Part shown: positions 1 through 11,060 of the stretch, one piece after another
Layout of the letters: every line of letters starts with the position of its first letter
Numbering within the stretch: position 1 is the stretch's first letter
NCBI GenBank assembly: GCA_964034945.1
Contig: OZ035962.1
Location: 26,161,530-26,225,529 of the forward strand
Direction of reading: 5' to 3'
DNA from: Chrysopilus asiliformis
Taxonomy: Eukaryota; Arthropoda; Insecta; Diptera; Rhagionidae
Length of the DNA: 64,000 bases
Notes under the pieces: generated by a model
Database searches by the model: none
What the model saw: only the letters and a program-made list of their open reading frames with translations
What the model was told of the DNA's origin: nothing
Position numbers and translations under genes: made by a program

Positions 1-2951
1 AATATTTTTTGGCTAACAAAAATGATTTAAAATTAATTCGTACGAATTTTTTTGGCCAGCCAGATTCAAGTGTGCCATTTGGAAATACATCGGTTATACC
101 AAAAAGATATTTTCCCAGCTATGAAATCGAAACCAATTGTGATAATAAAATTCAAAGTGATGGTGCGACGATAGCAAAAAGTGATAACGAGAATCGACAA
201 AATAATCTTACAACAAATAAAGATTTCGCTGAATTTTCTAACAATAACAACGATTATGATAATAAACATAAGAAAAATTCCGAAAAGCCAGGTAGTCGGA
301 AAGATAATTACGTGAACAATTCTGGAAAATATCATGCAATTCCAAGTACGAGTACTCAGACTTTGAAACAAATTCCAGTACCAGAGTATTTTAATTCTAA
401 TGAAACAAAAGTAGAAAAATCTTTTTTGGAAATGGCAATAAATGATGAAAAAATTGTTCAAATATCTGCAAAGAGTCACCGAGAAATATCAAATGAAAAA
501 CCGGATTCAATTCATAAATCCGACATAGCTCTACCATCAGACGCAATCCAAAAAACCGACAATTTTGAAAAATCCGACTCAATGCAAAAAGGGCATTTGA
601 CCAAAAAAACAGAAAGCGATCCAGCTCCACTTTCCGGAAACACTTTCGAAGTTAGCTATGCCCGTCCCGGTACCAGTAAGGATTTTTCACCCGATTTTAA
701 CCAACAATCGACGCACTTCAATGTTGCAAATTATGAAGCTTTACATAAAAAGGATAATGAAAAAATATTTAAAAATAGTGGAAAACCATTAAGGATTAAT
801 TATGAATTAAGTGGAATTGGAGACTTTAAACGAACTAATGCGAATTCAACTGAATTTCTCCAATTCTCTGTAAAAGACGGCCTAACACTTGAAATTCAGT
901 GTTGCCGTTTTGAATTAAAATCAGGATTCTTAGACATTGACTTTAAAGAAGAAGAGTGTTTAGTGAAAAGTAAAAAATTTGAATTTATAGCGACATGTGA
1001 CTCCCAGAAATTGACAAATTTAAACTTTGAAAATGTGGATTTTACAAAATTGAAAGACACAGTTTTAAAATCATTACTCGTAACAAAAATTATTCGAGAT
1101 GGATTAGTGGAAGAACGAGATAAAGCGGTGGTTAAATTTGTAAACGAGTTTTATTCAATTGATACAACTGGAAATGTTGATGATTTTTATCAATTATATC
1201 GACTAATATCATCGCTAAATTGTTATACTGATGCCGCAACAGGATTAACTTTTAAGCAACTGTTATTTAATCAATATTTCAGTGAAAGTTTTCGTATTTC
1301 AATCAAACAAATCGAACGTTTAGAACATGTAATTTTTGAGCGTAGTTTACAATTACAATTCAATGAAGTCTACAAAGAGAAACAGTTTTTAAATTGCATA
1401 GATTTACTGAAAAAATTTGAACAAATTTATAAAAAAGAATTAGAACGACATCGCAGAGATTTACTTGAAGCGTGTGGATCGGATGCACATTTCAGTTTCA
1501 TCAAATTTGATATAACAGAATTAAATGACGTTCAGTTAATGTGTTTGACAATGAAGGCGATCACAAACCTATCGAAAATAATTGATATAATTAATCATCC
1601 GCAATATGAAGATCATAGGACAGCATTTAATACACTTTTACTGAACGCATGGAACGAAACTGTTAAAAAACTCAACGATCTTGATAAAAGTTTGGAATCA
1701 TTGACGGATGTTCAGTATAATACCGTTGGAATTTCAACATATCTGGTCACTAAATTTAAACACATCGCATTCAAAATTCATCCTCCATACCAGCCAAGTA
1801 ATATTTTTGTCCCAAAGCCTATTGTCCATAACGAATATTATATTTATGCCAGTGATAGACAACGCAAGTTTCTTAAGAATTTAATTTGTAAGGCTAACCA
1901 GACCACACATCAATTTCATTCGACATTCTTAAATGGTTATTGCAGTGCTCACACAAATATAAAAAAAAAAGAATTGATCGAATTTCATATCATCGATGAG
2001 GGAGTAAACGGCATTACTGAAAACTTACAGGGTGACATAACCCAAGATTTACAAAAGCGATTCAAGAATATTTCTGATATTGCTATCGCTGCATTTGTGG
2101 AAACAATTCGAAATTCATCGGAAGATGAAAACGCGAAACTGGAAGATTTTACTGACGATTTCACAAAATTTCTAGCTGTGATAACACCTTACGTTGTCAA
2201 AATACAGAAGAAATGCACTGCATTCGACTATGATGACTACATCCTTCTCAGTCAAATAAATCTAATTAAAGAATTTAGTACAAAATATGTTGAAGTTTCA
2301 CATTTAGTTGAGTTTCCGGTCTTTTTGGCAACCCTCGCCGTTTATTGGAATCACAGAGAAAATTTCCTGCAGTTTCTACATGACAAATTTGCAGTTACGC
2401 CACTAAATACACAAATAAACTCTTTTGAAAATGAAATTATGGCTATAATTTACAACATTCATTTGCATAGTTTAAATGCGAAGAATTTGAATGAGTTTTA
2501 TAGAGTCTTCAACAAATTCCTGCAACTTTTATCAAAAGAGTCCTTTGATTGGTTTATTAAGGACTCGGATATACCTGAGCATTATTGGAACACTGAAGCT
2601 ATCGAATTAATCGATGAAATGGCAAAAACATACAAAGTAATAGATTTTAACATATTTAAAAATATGGACAATACACCAGTTCACTATACAATGGATATAA
2701 TTACAGTCCTTGTGAAATTAGTGTTAAAAGTCTTAACTGAATTTAACTGGAATGCCGAAGAACGACTCAATGCTTCTCTTGAATTAATTTTTACATATAC
2801 TCGAATCATTTCAAAACTTAAGAACCAACCAAATCAAGCAGATTTCAGAGTTTTCCGAAGGAATATAATAGAACCAGTAGAAAGTGTTGTGGTGGGTTCA
2901 GAAACATTTAAAGATTTGTTTATTAATTTGGGGGAACTACAAAATAATTGA
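1..2951 (+). CDS. Helicase-less paralogue of the SecA-like protein family (5' partial)
   Basis: The reading frame is open from the window edge to a TAA at 2949-2951 (about 980 codons). Base 9 is TTG, not ATG, and the first in-frame ATG is at 432, so the gene probably begins upstream of the window. The first ~260 residues are polar, Asn/Lys/Ser-rich and probably disordered. The rest is helical and aligns block by block with the protein at 19686-25154: shared DDFYQLY, a VQLMCL/IQIMCL block, FYR-FN-FL-LL, DWFIK, TYKVID and ESVV. The match ends where the SecA-like motor of that protein begins; this protein stops with no Walker A, DEVD or other helicase motif. Two AATAAA signals follow. No function is known. 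It may be a truncated but expressed paralogue, perhaps an ATPase-lacking partner or competitor (inference). The paralogy is well supported; the role is not. Confidence 0.75.
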   Translation, partial: YFLANKNDLKLIRTNFFGQPDSSVPFGNTSVIPKRYFPSYEIETNCDNKIQSDGATIAKSDNENRQNNLTTNKDFAEFSNNNNDYDNKHKKNSEKPGSRKDNYVNNSGKYHAIPSTSTQTLKQIPVPEYFNSNETKVEKSFLEMAINDEKIVQISAKSHREISNEKPDSIHKSDIALPSDAIQKTDNFEKSDSMQKGHLTKKTESDPAPLSGNTFEVSYARPGTSKDFSPDFNQQSTHFNVANYEALHKKDNEKIFKNSGKPLRINYELSGIGDFKRTNANSTEFLQFSVKDGLTLEIQCCRFELKSGFLDIDFKEEECLVKSKKFEFIATCDSQKLTNLNFENVDFTKLKDTVLKSLLVTKIIRDGLVEERDKAVVKFVNEFYSIDTTGNVDDFYQLYRLISSLNCYTDAATGLTFKQLLFNQYFSESFRISIKQIERLEHVIFERSLQLQFNEVYKEKQFLNCIDLLKKFEQIYKKELERHRRDLLEACGSDAHFSFIKFDITELNDVQLMCLTMKAITNLSKIIDIINHPQYEDHRTAFNTLLLNAWNETVKKLNDLDKSLESLTDVQYNTVGISTYLVTKFKHIAFKIHPPYQPSNIFVPKPIVHNEYYIYASDRQRKFLKNLICKANQTTHQFHSTFLNGYCSAHTNIKKKELIEFHIIDEGVNGITENLQGDITQDLQKRFKNISDIAIAAFVETIRNSSEDENAKLEDFTDDFTKFLAVITPYVVKIQKKCTAFDYDDYILLSQINLIKEFSTKYVEVSHLVEFPVFLATLAVYWNHRENFLQFLHDKFAVTPLNTQINSFENEIMAIIYNIHLHSLNAKNLNEFYRVFNKFLQLLSKESFDWFIKDSDIPEHYWNTEAIELIDEMAKTYKVIDFNIFKNMDNTPVHYTMDIITVLVKLVLKVLTEFNWNAEERLNASLELIFTYTRIISKLKNQPNQADFRVFRRNIIEPVESVVVGSETFKDLFINLGELQNN

Positions 2952-3107
2952 CGAAAAACTTTTTTTTTTAACAAAATCCTTGCTACTTACAATTAGTTTT
3001 AATAATTCAATGGCTGTTTAATAATTAGTTTTAATAATTTTTATTGGAGAGCTTCCAGTTCGCTGTGATAAGTGAATGAAAACGTACGATTCGTGTGTTT
3101 GAATAAT

Positions 3108-3135
3108 AATAAAAATGTGTTTGAATAATAATAAA
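3108..3135 (+). terminator. Polyadenylation signals of the gene ending at 2951
   Basis: AATAAA occurs at 3108-3113 and again at 3130-3135 within a short tandem duplication, about 160 bases after the stop codon. This is suitable spacing for a 3' UTR end. Confidence 0.5.
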
Positions 3136-3659
3136 AATTAATGTAACCCCTAAAGCTGTTTAGCTAAATTATAATAAAAAAATATGAAAACAACAAAATG
3201 CTGTTTGTGGATCTAGTTATTAAGGTAAGAAAAAAATTTTCAATATTAGTGTAAACGGCAATAATTTTTTTAGGTTATTTTAAATTTAGGGCGTGTGCGA
3301 AATGATCTAACTAGATTGTATTGCCAACTGGAAACTTTCCAATATAAATTGGAATTAGAACGGAAATCATCATACAATTAAACCGCTTTGCACACGCTCT
3401 GTTTACATTACTGTCTACTGGCCGGCAAGTAGATGGAAATCCAGTAGGTCAGTCATCTACACGAATTCGGCACTCGCCACACAGCAATATGACATTCGGT
3501 TCAAAAGCTAACTCGAAAAATTCCTTTTTCAGTATAAAGTGACACTCGTAATTTTTTTTTTATTATTTTGTGAAGTGCCAAATTCACATACAGTTGCCGA
3601 GCTGAATGTTTGCACTAGTTGATAGAGAGTGTATTTGTTCTCACTGCCTGAGCTACTAA
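3136..3659. other. Intergenic, no gene; outer inverted repeat
   Basis: No coding signal was seen. A CTACTGGCCGGCAAGTAG-like segment near 3416-3433 recurs in inverted form near 4368-4385. The two flank the MITE at 3660-4103 symmetrically, so an older fold-back element may surround it. Confidence 0.4.
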
Positions 3660-4103
3660 CACCGCGTCTTGATTTGGGATTTTTCATCGCAGAGATTTTT
3701 GATTGACCAATCAGAGCTCGAGTTGACGGCGATAAAAAATCCCAGAGATAAATTTCAAGAAATCTTGCAATTGCAAAATTTCTTGGAATTTCCCAATTCA
3801 AGATGGCGGAATCTAAATTCTCCCGACAAGTAATTGCGAAAATAACTAATTTTTACAAAATACGATACAAAAAGCTTTGGAAGAGAATATATAACATTAA
3901 GAGGTTTTTCTTTTCGTCTGTTCTTCTGTTTCAGCCTTTTCAATTTCACGTATTGCATTAATTGCGAGAGCGGCGACTATGTGTTTTCTTTTCATCGGCA
4001 TTTTGAGTACTAAATTTCAAGAGATTTTCGGCCCAGCTGTCAAAAAAATCTCATTACGGTGAGATATTTCTTGGGATGAAAAATTGTTAATCAAGACGCG
4101 GTG
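3660..4103. mobile_element. PIF/Harbinger-like MITE (444 bp)
   Basis: The terminal inverted repeats begin CACCGCGTCTTGATT and end AATCAAGACGCGGTG. They are flanked on both sides by TAA (3657-3659 and 4104-4106), the 3-bp target duplication typical of PIF/Harbinger elements. Similarity between the arms continues weakly inward. There is no transposase frame, so it is non-autonomous. Confidence 0.7.
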
Positions 4104-4520
4104 TAAACCGATTTCCAATTTCGCGCAAGTAAACGCCCACATAACTCCCACGAATACCATGAGACAAGCTGATAGCAGAAATGAAATCAAACGCAGCAAT
4201 TGAATCCTTGATCTTTATTCGTTGACTGTTAATACAGGAATGAATTTAGTGAACTTAGAATAAGCTAAACAATTGCAACGGTTTTAATATCCAATTCAAT
4301 ATTAATATTGCGTTGCTAACAAAGTATTACAATATAATTTAACACAAGTTGCGTGTACCGACGAGCTAGTTGCCGGCCAGTAGCAGAGAACAAAATAATC
4401 TAGAAAGTAAACTCTTAGAACAAATTTTTAGAAAAAATTTTTCCACTGTGAGATGAAGCAAGAGGATCCGATGTAACACGGAAAAAATTATCCATTCGAT
4501 TCCTCCATCTCATTGAATAG

Positions 4521-5885
4521 CAGTGTTGCACTTTCATTTTTTTGAAAAGTAATAAATTGCCTGTCCAAAATGTACTAAATGTAATAGATTGCCTGCCCAA
4601 AATGTACTAAATGTAACAAATTTTTGGACAGCAAAATTTCGAAAGCGAATTTCGTTTTTTAAGTACATATATGAAATGCTAATAGTAGTTAAGATTAAAT
4701 GAAAACACAGGTAAAAATTGATCTATATATTAATTCATATTTATATTCAGGAAAATTTGTCAAAAAAATGACAAATCAATGCAAGTAGACGGCTGGAAAT
4801 TTTTTGGTCGAAGTATCGAACTACGATAGCTAAACTTTTTTGGCTACTAACATCGGTAGTTTCGTCTAACAAAATTGAAAATTTTGAATTTCCCAAAATG
4901 GTGCAAAGGTTTTTTTGCTATCGTGGTCCGAGGCGCTCTGTTAGAATTTTTTTCCCCTTATTTCGTCCACATTTTAACTTTGGCAGAACTTTTTGAAATT
5001 CGGTCCCAGCAGCCTTAATCAGTTTTGTAAGATGTTCCAGAGTATTAAAACTTATGTTATGCTCAACTGAAAACATAACCCTATTTTCCAAGTCTTCTAG
5101 AGTATTTTTAGTAACTAAATCTTTAATTTTGGGGACTCGAAACAGTGTTTTAGTTAATTCCATATGTTTTTTAGTTTTTTCGTGTCGCATTAAATGCGTT
5201 AATCCGCCAGTAATAATTGTTGAGCACACTTTGCAATAGGCTGACTCAGCCCTTTCCTTTACCCAAGAAAACTGTTGCAACCATTCTTTGCGGAATTTTT
5301 GCACGTAACACTTTTTGTTTTCTTTCGTCAGACTAAAGAAAGAAAGAAAAAGCGGCATAAGTTGCAAACTTTTAAGAACAATTTTGGGTTTGACTTACCA
5401 CGAGATATCGTTTTCTTGATCCGTGGGGGACTTTGGGGGCAGTGGTTCTACTGGCAGCTCATGGCTTCCGTTGGGCTGACCCTTTTAAAATGCCTTAAGA
5501 GATGTCTTTTAGGTTTTTTGGGCTTACATCATAATCAAAAAAAATTTACCTGTACAACGCCATTCTGACAAGGAATTTTAGCGCAAACGAACAACTGGCA
5601 AAAGATGTCAACAGGGTTGGGACAAGCAAATAGGCTATGTACGTATGGGATTTTATGATGAGTACAATGAACTAGATTCCAAAACAGAGAGGTAGATTCT
5701 TTTTTTTTAAATCACGCAGCTGATTCAAAATTAAAGTTTGCTTTTTATAATGAAAAAATCCATACATTTTGATTTTGGGTCCAAATGTACTAGATTTGGC
5801 TAAAAATGGCATACGTAAGTAATAGGTATATTTAGAGCTTGAAATGTACTAAATCTATTACGATTGTACTAAAAGTGCAACACTG
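4521..5885. mobile_element. hAT-type transposon with perfect 8-bp target duplication
   Basis: The ends are CAGTGTTGCACTTT and its exact reverse complement AAAGTGCAACACTG. The 8-bp target duplication TTGAATAG is present at both sides (4513-4520 and 5886-5893). Length (1365 bp) is far below that of autonomous hAT elements, and only the zinc-finger part of a transposase is recognisable inside. It is probably an internally deleted, non-autonomous copy. Confidence 0.85.
4918..5367 (-). pseudogene. Truncated hAT transposase, zinc-finger N-terminal part
   Basis: The minus-strand frame (149 codons) shows a BED/TTF-like zinc finger: KFRKEWLQQF, then YCKVC and HLMRHEKTKKH, giving C-x2-C and H-x-H-type ligands. 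A DLENRVMFSVEHNISF segment follows that resembles the start of hAT transposases. The DDE catalytic region and the C-terminal hAT dimerisation domain are missing. A GTAAGT on the minus strand near 5397 could be a donor for a short upstream exon. It lies wholly within the hAT element 4521-5885. A domesticated zinc-finger protein cannot be excluded, but decay by internal deletion is more likely. Confidence 0.6.
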
Positions 5886-5893
5886 TTGAATAG

Positions 5894-6228
5894 ATACGAC
5901 GAAAATGATTAGAAAATGTTCTCTCTGCTTCGTGCTCCCTAGTCTAAAAGTAATTAACTTTTAGGCCGTAGCTAGTGAATGATAGGGACATTTTTCCCCC
6001 CTTCGAAGGGGAAATTTGTCAAAAATTTGTTCGGCAGAGTTTTTTCTATATATTCCTTATTCTATGCCAGTAGATATCGTGGAAACGGGCCTTTAGCTTT
6101 TGGCGGTTGACGGGTTATTGTTAAATTTATAAGATACTCGTGCCGTCATACGTTTTCTAAAAAAAAAAATTTGTTTGCATTTTTAATTAACGTCATTGGT
6201 GTTATGGCTACGATCAATTATTTTTTAA
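5894..6228. other. Intergenic, nothing recognised
   Basis: No coding signal or structured repeat was seen between the target duplication of the preceding hAT element and the short tandem motif that follows. Confidence 0.4.
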
Positions 6229-6365
6229 TCTAGATAAGATAAAGATAAATGTTCGTAATGTATATCTAGATAAGATAAAGATAACATTTTTGGGGTGTTA
6301 TCTAGATAAGATAAAGATATCATTTTTTTATCCAAATGATTATCTAGATAAATTGTATCTAGATA
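6229..6365. repeat. Short degenerate tandem motif built on TATCTAGATAAGATAAAGATA
   Basis: Three to four imperfect copies of a roughly 50-base unit, each starting with a palindromic ATCTAGAT core followed by AAGATAAAGATA. The last copies are truncated and partly inverted. Confidence 0.6.
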
Positions 6366-6527
6366 ATCGCAACACTGACTACGATGACCATATTTTTGTA
6401 ACCAAAATACAGATAACAACGAAAATACAAATCAATTCGTCCCAATTTTCAATTTTTACTTATTTATTGAAAATAATTTATTCATACAAAACGAAACGAT
6501 GAATAAATATTTTTTTTAAACCTAAAC

Positions 6528-7398
6528 CAGCGCGAGTACATTTAAGGGGGGGCGCGAGCATATCCAAGAAAACAAAAATATTTAAAAAAGTTTATTAATT
6601 GACTGAAAGGAAAGTACATACCCACATACAAAACAAAATACATTTTGACATAATATTTAATAATTAACTTATTAACTTACGCTTGGAGCACAATGAACGC
6701 GAAACCAACGCAACTACAACGCTCTGAACTGTCACGCAGTGCAAAATTCTAGCGGCAGAGCACAATGGCAGCTCGTGAAGTAGTACAAGTGACATAATAT
6801 AAAGTGGTATAAACTTGGAAAAAATACAAAAATGGATAATTTTGAAGCGATAATTTGCTTTGTTGGTCTTTATCTTTGTTATTTGCACTAAGGCTATCAA
6901 TTTTTCCTCGAACGACATTTTTCCAACCTCACTTTATGAACTGTCAACGCAGAATTCTGCGGCAAAGTTAGAAGTTTGCAAACTTTTGCGTTGCGGTTAC
7001 GTTGTAGCTGCGTTCTATACGTTCACTGTGCTCACTTCAAACAATTTGTGGGAACCAAACTTTTAAGTGCCAGTTTCTGCGCCAGTTTCGCGTCGGTTTC
7101 GCGTTCATTGTGATTTCAGGGTTAAAACAACTTCTCGCGAAACCGCAAAAATGACGCAAGAGCAATAAAAAGGCACCGGATTCTTGTTTTGTCAACGCTG
7201 AGGATCGGTGTTGCCAAATGTCAATAAATTACTGTTTTCTTGGTAATTTGTGCTTAAAATTAGGGTAGTAGTGTAGGTTTAGCGCCAAAATACTCAAATT
7301 ACGTTATTATTGTATACATTTTATTGTATGCAGGGGGGGCGCGATGACAATTTTGATTGAAAATTGGGCCGCGAATACTGAAAGGTTGAGAAACGCTG
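6528..7398. mobile_element. hAT-type element with perfect 8-bp duplication (871 bp)
   Basis: ACCTAAAC is duplicated on both sides (6520-6527 and 7399-7406). The right end read inward is CAGCGTTTCTCAACCTTT, a sequence type typical of hAT ends; the left end is CAGCGCGAGTACATTT, so only the first bases match. G-rich GGGGGGCGCGA tracts lie inside both ends, and imperfect inverted similarity runs through 6687-7115. No transposase is visible. Confidence 0.7.
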
Positions 7399-7406
7399 AC
7401 CTAAAC

Positions 7407-8812
7407 AAACAAATTTTTATGCCTTTAAAAATTTCTATTGTGGCGCATTTACTTTTATTAGGATTTTCGAGTTGAAAAAGCCAGAAACAGCAGCGTGAGG
7501 ATATCTCAAAGGCAAGAATATTGTGGCTCGCGCATAATCCAAAATTTGATCCATCAAAGAATCAAATTGGACAGCCCTGCAGTAAATTATTAAATTGGGC
7601 TTTAGCGGGCAAAGCTGAAAAGTGAAACTTTTATTAAGCTTTTATTTTTGATAGGGAATTCCCCGAAACTCAAAAGTTCGATTTTCTTTTGAAGTTTATT
7701 TTCTCTTTTATAAGTACTATTTAAACAAATTATATACAATTATGTTTCATAAATTTAAGAGCAAACTTCAGAAAAAGCTCATGAATATCTTAATACATAT
7801 ATGTGAATAAATGGACTTGTACCACATGCAAAACCAACGAGAAAAAGAATCTAAAAGTAATGAGAAAAAGAATCTCCCTGAACGAAGAGTTTCACGAAAA
7901 AAAAATTGAATAGAAAAAAGATTGTACGAAATTTTCAAATTTTAGTGTTTCTAGTAAAATATAATGAAAAATTTTTTAGTTGAAACTTGTAGATAAACAA
8001 TTTGGGGTCATAAAGGACAAATTTCAATCACAATTCGTAGAAAAATCCCCTATTCAAATAATATGTGTGATTCATTTCGGGTAAAGAACCTACGGTAAAG
8101 AATCTATGTAAGAGTAACTCACATGAGTTCTATGTATAGATCCATTTATGAAACTAAGAAATAAAGAAAGAAGAATTGAAAAAATCGACTCTGAATCTTT
8201 AATTTTTAAAGATTAATTTTTAAGAGTTACAAATTAATTTATTAGCTTTTATAAAAGCCTTAATTCTAACTATATTCAAGTTATATCTGAAGTTCTAGAT
8301 AAACGGTTTGATTCCATAATGGTTAATACTTATCTCAAATATTAATTTGTGGTCAAACTTCATCCATATTAAAAAAATTTGATAGCTCTTCATTATTATT
8401 TCACAACATTGCACACACATGCCGGCAGGCACACACAGCATCTTATCTCCATGATATCCCTGTAAACCAGAAAATGATCGTTCAGAAAAACTTTTATTGC
8501 GGTCCACGGGCTGGACAAGCCTGCTCTAGAACATCACAACAACCCATCGAAGTTCTTTGATTTCTGGAAAAAAAAAGTCTGAATATTGAGAAAAAAAATT
8601 TACGATTTCCATCAGTATGTGCATTAAATTGTTTAATGTAACATGTTTTATTTCTACCTCCTGCACGTCTTAATCCTGTAGATGCCTTTAGCGGATAAAG
8701 AAACGAAATCTCCTTCAAGTGGAAAGGGTTCAGAAAAATAACTTTCATAAGTGAGCGCAGTATCTAAATTCTGTAGTTCTAAAATGCACTTTTGTTTAAA
8801 GCTTACCAGATG
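7407..8812. other. Intergenic, nothing recognised
   Basis: AT-rich sequence with only short open frames lacking coding character. No clear repeat boundary was identified. Confidence 0.4.
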
Positions 8813-9140
8813 AGCTCTAAGAACGATCACCAAACGCTTGAAAATCAATAAATGGGCATGATAATGGGGCGTAGCGAGCGTTTGGTGCAGTGATGCCAGA
8901 TTGTGGTAAATTTACCTCTTTATGGTAAATCTCAACCTGAAAGGTAAAAAGGGAATTTACGAGCTCTCTAGAACAAAAAAAAGGTAAATTTTGTGTTAGC
9001 GACAAATTACGAAAATTTCTCGTTTTTTTATAAATTAATGTGAATGTGGCAACGATCTAAGAACTTTAAAAGTTGACCACGATGGTATATTGATGACTTT
9101 CAAAATAAATGTGCAGCAGCGCCACATTCAATATTACGTA

Positions 9141-9917
9141 TAGGGATGCCAACGATACCTCGATGTTTGCAAAACATCGAGGTATCGTTGAAAAATATCG
9201 AGTTTTAACCTCGATGTTGAACAGGCCGATATATCGAGGTATCGATGTTGCTATCCACGATGTTAGAACATTATTACTCTTCATAAAATTAGTAGAGAAA
9301 CTAATTTTAGCTGATTTAATATAGCCACTCGGCTTAAAGATTTGTTTCAAATTTTCTTTGCTATCAATTTTCGGTTTCATCTTTCTACAAGATTTTGCAA
9401 AAAATACCAGAGCTAGCCATGAAATTTTACAGAGAAGTTTGGTCCTGATGTGGAAATCCGTTAACCGGAAGTAACCAAAACGGCGGCTTTTTAAAAACTA
9501 TGCGGTTTTTTGCGATTTATTCCGAAACTAACCATTTTCCAGTAGTCTTATGTATAACAAAACTTGGAGACAATAAAATTTGCTACATTTATGTCTTTTA
9601 CGAGAACTCCGTTATGAAGATATGCCGGTATTTCAAAAAAATTAGTTTTTTGCGAATATCTCGAAAACTAACGGGTTTTTGGTCGTTCAACGTATAAGAA
9701 GAATTAAAACCGTGTCAATTCTACCTGGGTGCGCTCCACCCACAGTAGAGCATCCGCCAGGTGGCTAAATTATTTATAAAATTTAACTTTTTTAAAACAT
9801 CGGAAAAACATCGAGGTATCGCTGTTTTCAGGACGATGTTTTTTGACATCGATGTCGCCTTAAAAAAAACATCGATTTTCGATGTATCGAGGTTTTATGA
9901 ACGATGTTGCATCCCTA
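9141..9917. mobile_element. Nested inverted-repeat element, hAT-like ends
   Basis: The ends are TAGGGATGCCAACGAT and ATCGT-like sequence running into GCATCCCTA in inverted orientation. Many CATCGAGGTATCG motifs lie in both arms, and each arm is itself partly palindromic. TAGGGATGC termini recall hAT elements, but no clean 8-bp duplication is visible (flanks ATTACGTA and ATTGTATG), so the class is uncertain. Confidence 0.55.
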
Positions 9918-10219
9918 ATTGTATGACATATTCCAGGGTAAAATTTACTCTGACTTACGATCTTTTTTTTTTTGCATTTCTTTGCTGTTTCAAATTTTTC
10001 CGGCCATGCTGATTGGATTTTGCATTGACGAAACTGCCGCGATTTGGTGAGAACTTTGTTTAGTCAATTATTGATATCATAATTATTTATATAACATATT
10101 TTGCAGACAAAATATCGAAGCTATTTTAAGTTAAACAAAACATGTGTACTTTCCCATTTTTTGTGTTTTTGTGTACCTACCTAAACGCATCGTTTTCAAC
10201 ATTGCGGGTCTAGTGGGAC

Positions 10220-10284
10220 TCCTGTAGCAACGGACACAAACGACCAGGTATGATACCTGATCGTTTGTACCCGTTGCTGCAGGA
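10220..10284. repeat. Near-perfect hairpin with about 31-bp arms
   Basis: TCCTGTAGCAACGG... and its near-complement ...CCGTTGCTGCAGGA are separated by only a few bases around GGTATGATACC. It lies inside the hAT element 8888-10478. Confidence 0.7.
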
Positions 10285-10479
10285 CACTGTATATACATTT
10301 TGTGCTTTGAATTTATGTTTGTTGTACAATTTACGTGGTAATTTAGGTAGGTCTTAGGGTTTTGTCAACGTTTTGTTCCGTGGGAAAAAAAGAGGTAAAA
10401 ATCGACTATTCTGTGGGAAAAAAGGGAAATTCAGGCAAATCTCGTGGTAAATTTTGCATCGATCGTCTGGCAACACTGG

Positions 10480-11060
10480 TTTGGTGATCGTTTTTAGAAC
10501 TGGTGAGCGTTTGGTGATCGTTTTTAGAACTGGTGAGCGTTTGGTGATCGTTTTTAGAACTGGTGAGCGTTTGGTGATCGTTTTTAAAACTGGTGATCGT
10601 TTTTAGAACTGGTGAGCGTTTGGTGATCGTTTTTAGAGCTGGTGAGCGTTTGGTGATCGTTTTTAGAACTGGTGAGCGTTTGGTGATCGTTTTTAGAACT
10701 GGTGAGAGTTTTTAGAACTGGTGAGCGCTTGGTGATCGTTTTTAGAACTGGTGAGCGTTTGGTGATCGTTTTTAGAACTGGTGATGGTTTTTAGAACTGG
10801 TGATCGTTTTTAGAACTGGTGAGCGCTTGGTGATCGTTTTTAGAACTGGTGAGCGTTTGGTGATCGTTTTTAGAGCTGGTGATGGTTTTTAGAACTGGTG
10901 AGCGTTTAGTGATCGTTTTTAGAGCTGGTGAGCGTTTGGTGATCGTTTTTAGAACTGGTGATCGTTTTTAGAACTGGTGAGCGCTTGGTGATCGTTTTTA
11001 GAGCTGGTGAGCGTTTGGTGATCGTTTTTAGAACTAGTGATCGTTTTTAGAGCTGGTAAG
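10480..11060. repeat. Minisatellite, 30-bp unit with 18- to 20-bp variants
   Basis: About 580 bases of tandem copies of a unit reading GGTGATCGTTTTTAGAACT followed by GGTGAGCGTTT. Some copies drop the GAGCGTTTGGT part, giving shorter units. Single-base variants (AGAGCT, GAGCGCTT, GATGG) are shared among subsets of copies, as expected of unequal exchange. An inverted single unit lies at 8814-8842, left of the hAT insertion. Confidence 0.9.

Larger units (their letters stand above)
8888..10478. mobile_element. hAT-type element inserted in the minisatellite motif (1591 bp)
   Basis: The ends are CAGTGATGCCAGA and TCTGGCAACACTG. The 8-bp target duplication GTTTGGTG is perfect (8880-8887 and 10479-10486). 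The arms remain imperfectly complementary for about 100 bases (GGTAAATTT motifs). The target is the unit of the minisatellite that begins at the right boundary. The interior holds another inverted-repeat element (9141-9917) and a hairpin (10220-10284); no transposase is visible. Confidence 0.8.

Noticed and set aside
6664..7066. Short opposing frames as genes
   Set aside because: They fall in the imperfect inverted halves of the hAT element at 6528-7398.
10480..11060. CRISPR array
   Set aside because: The units are directly adjacent without unique spacers and vary in length; this is a eukaryotic minisatellite.
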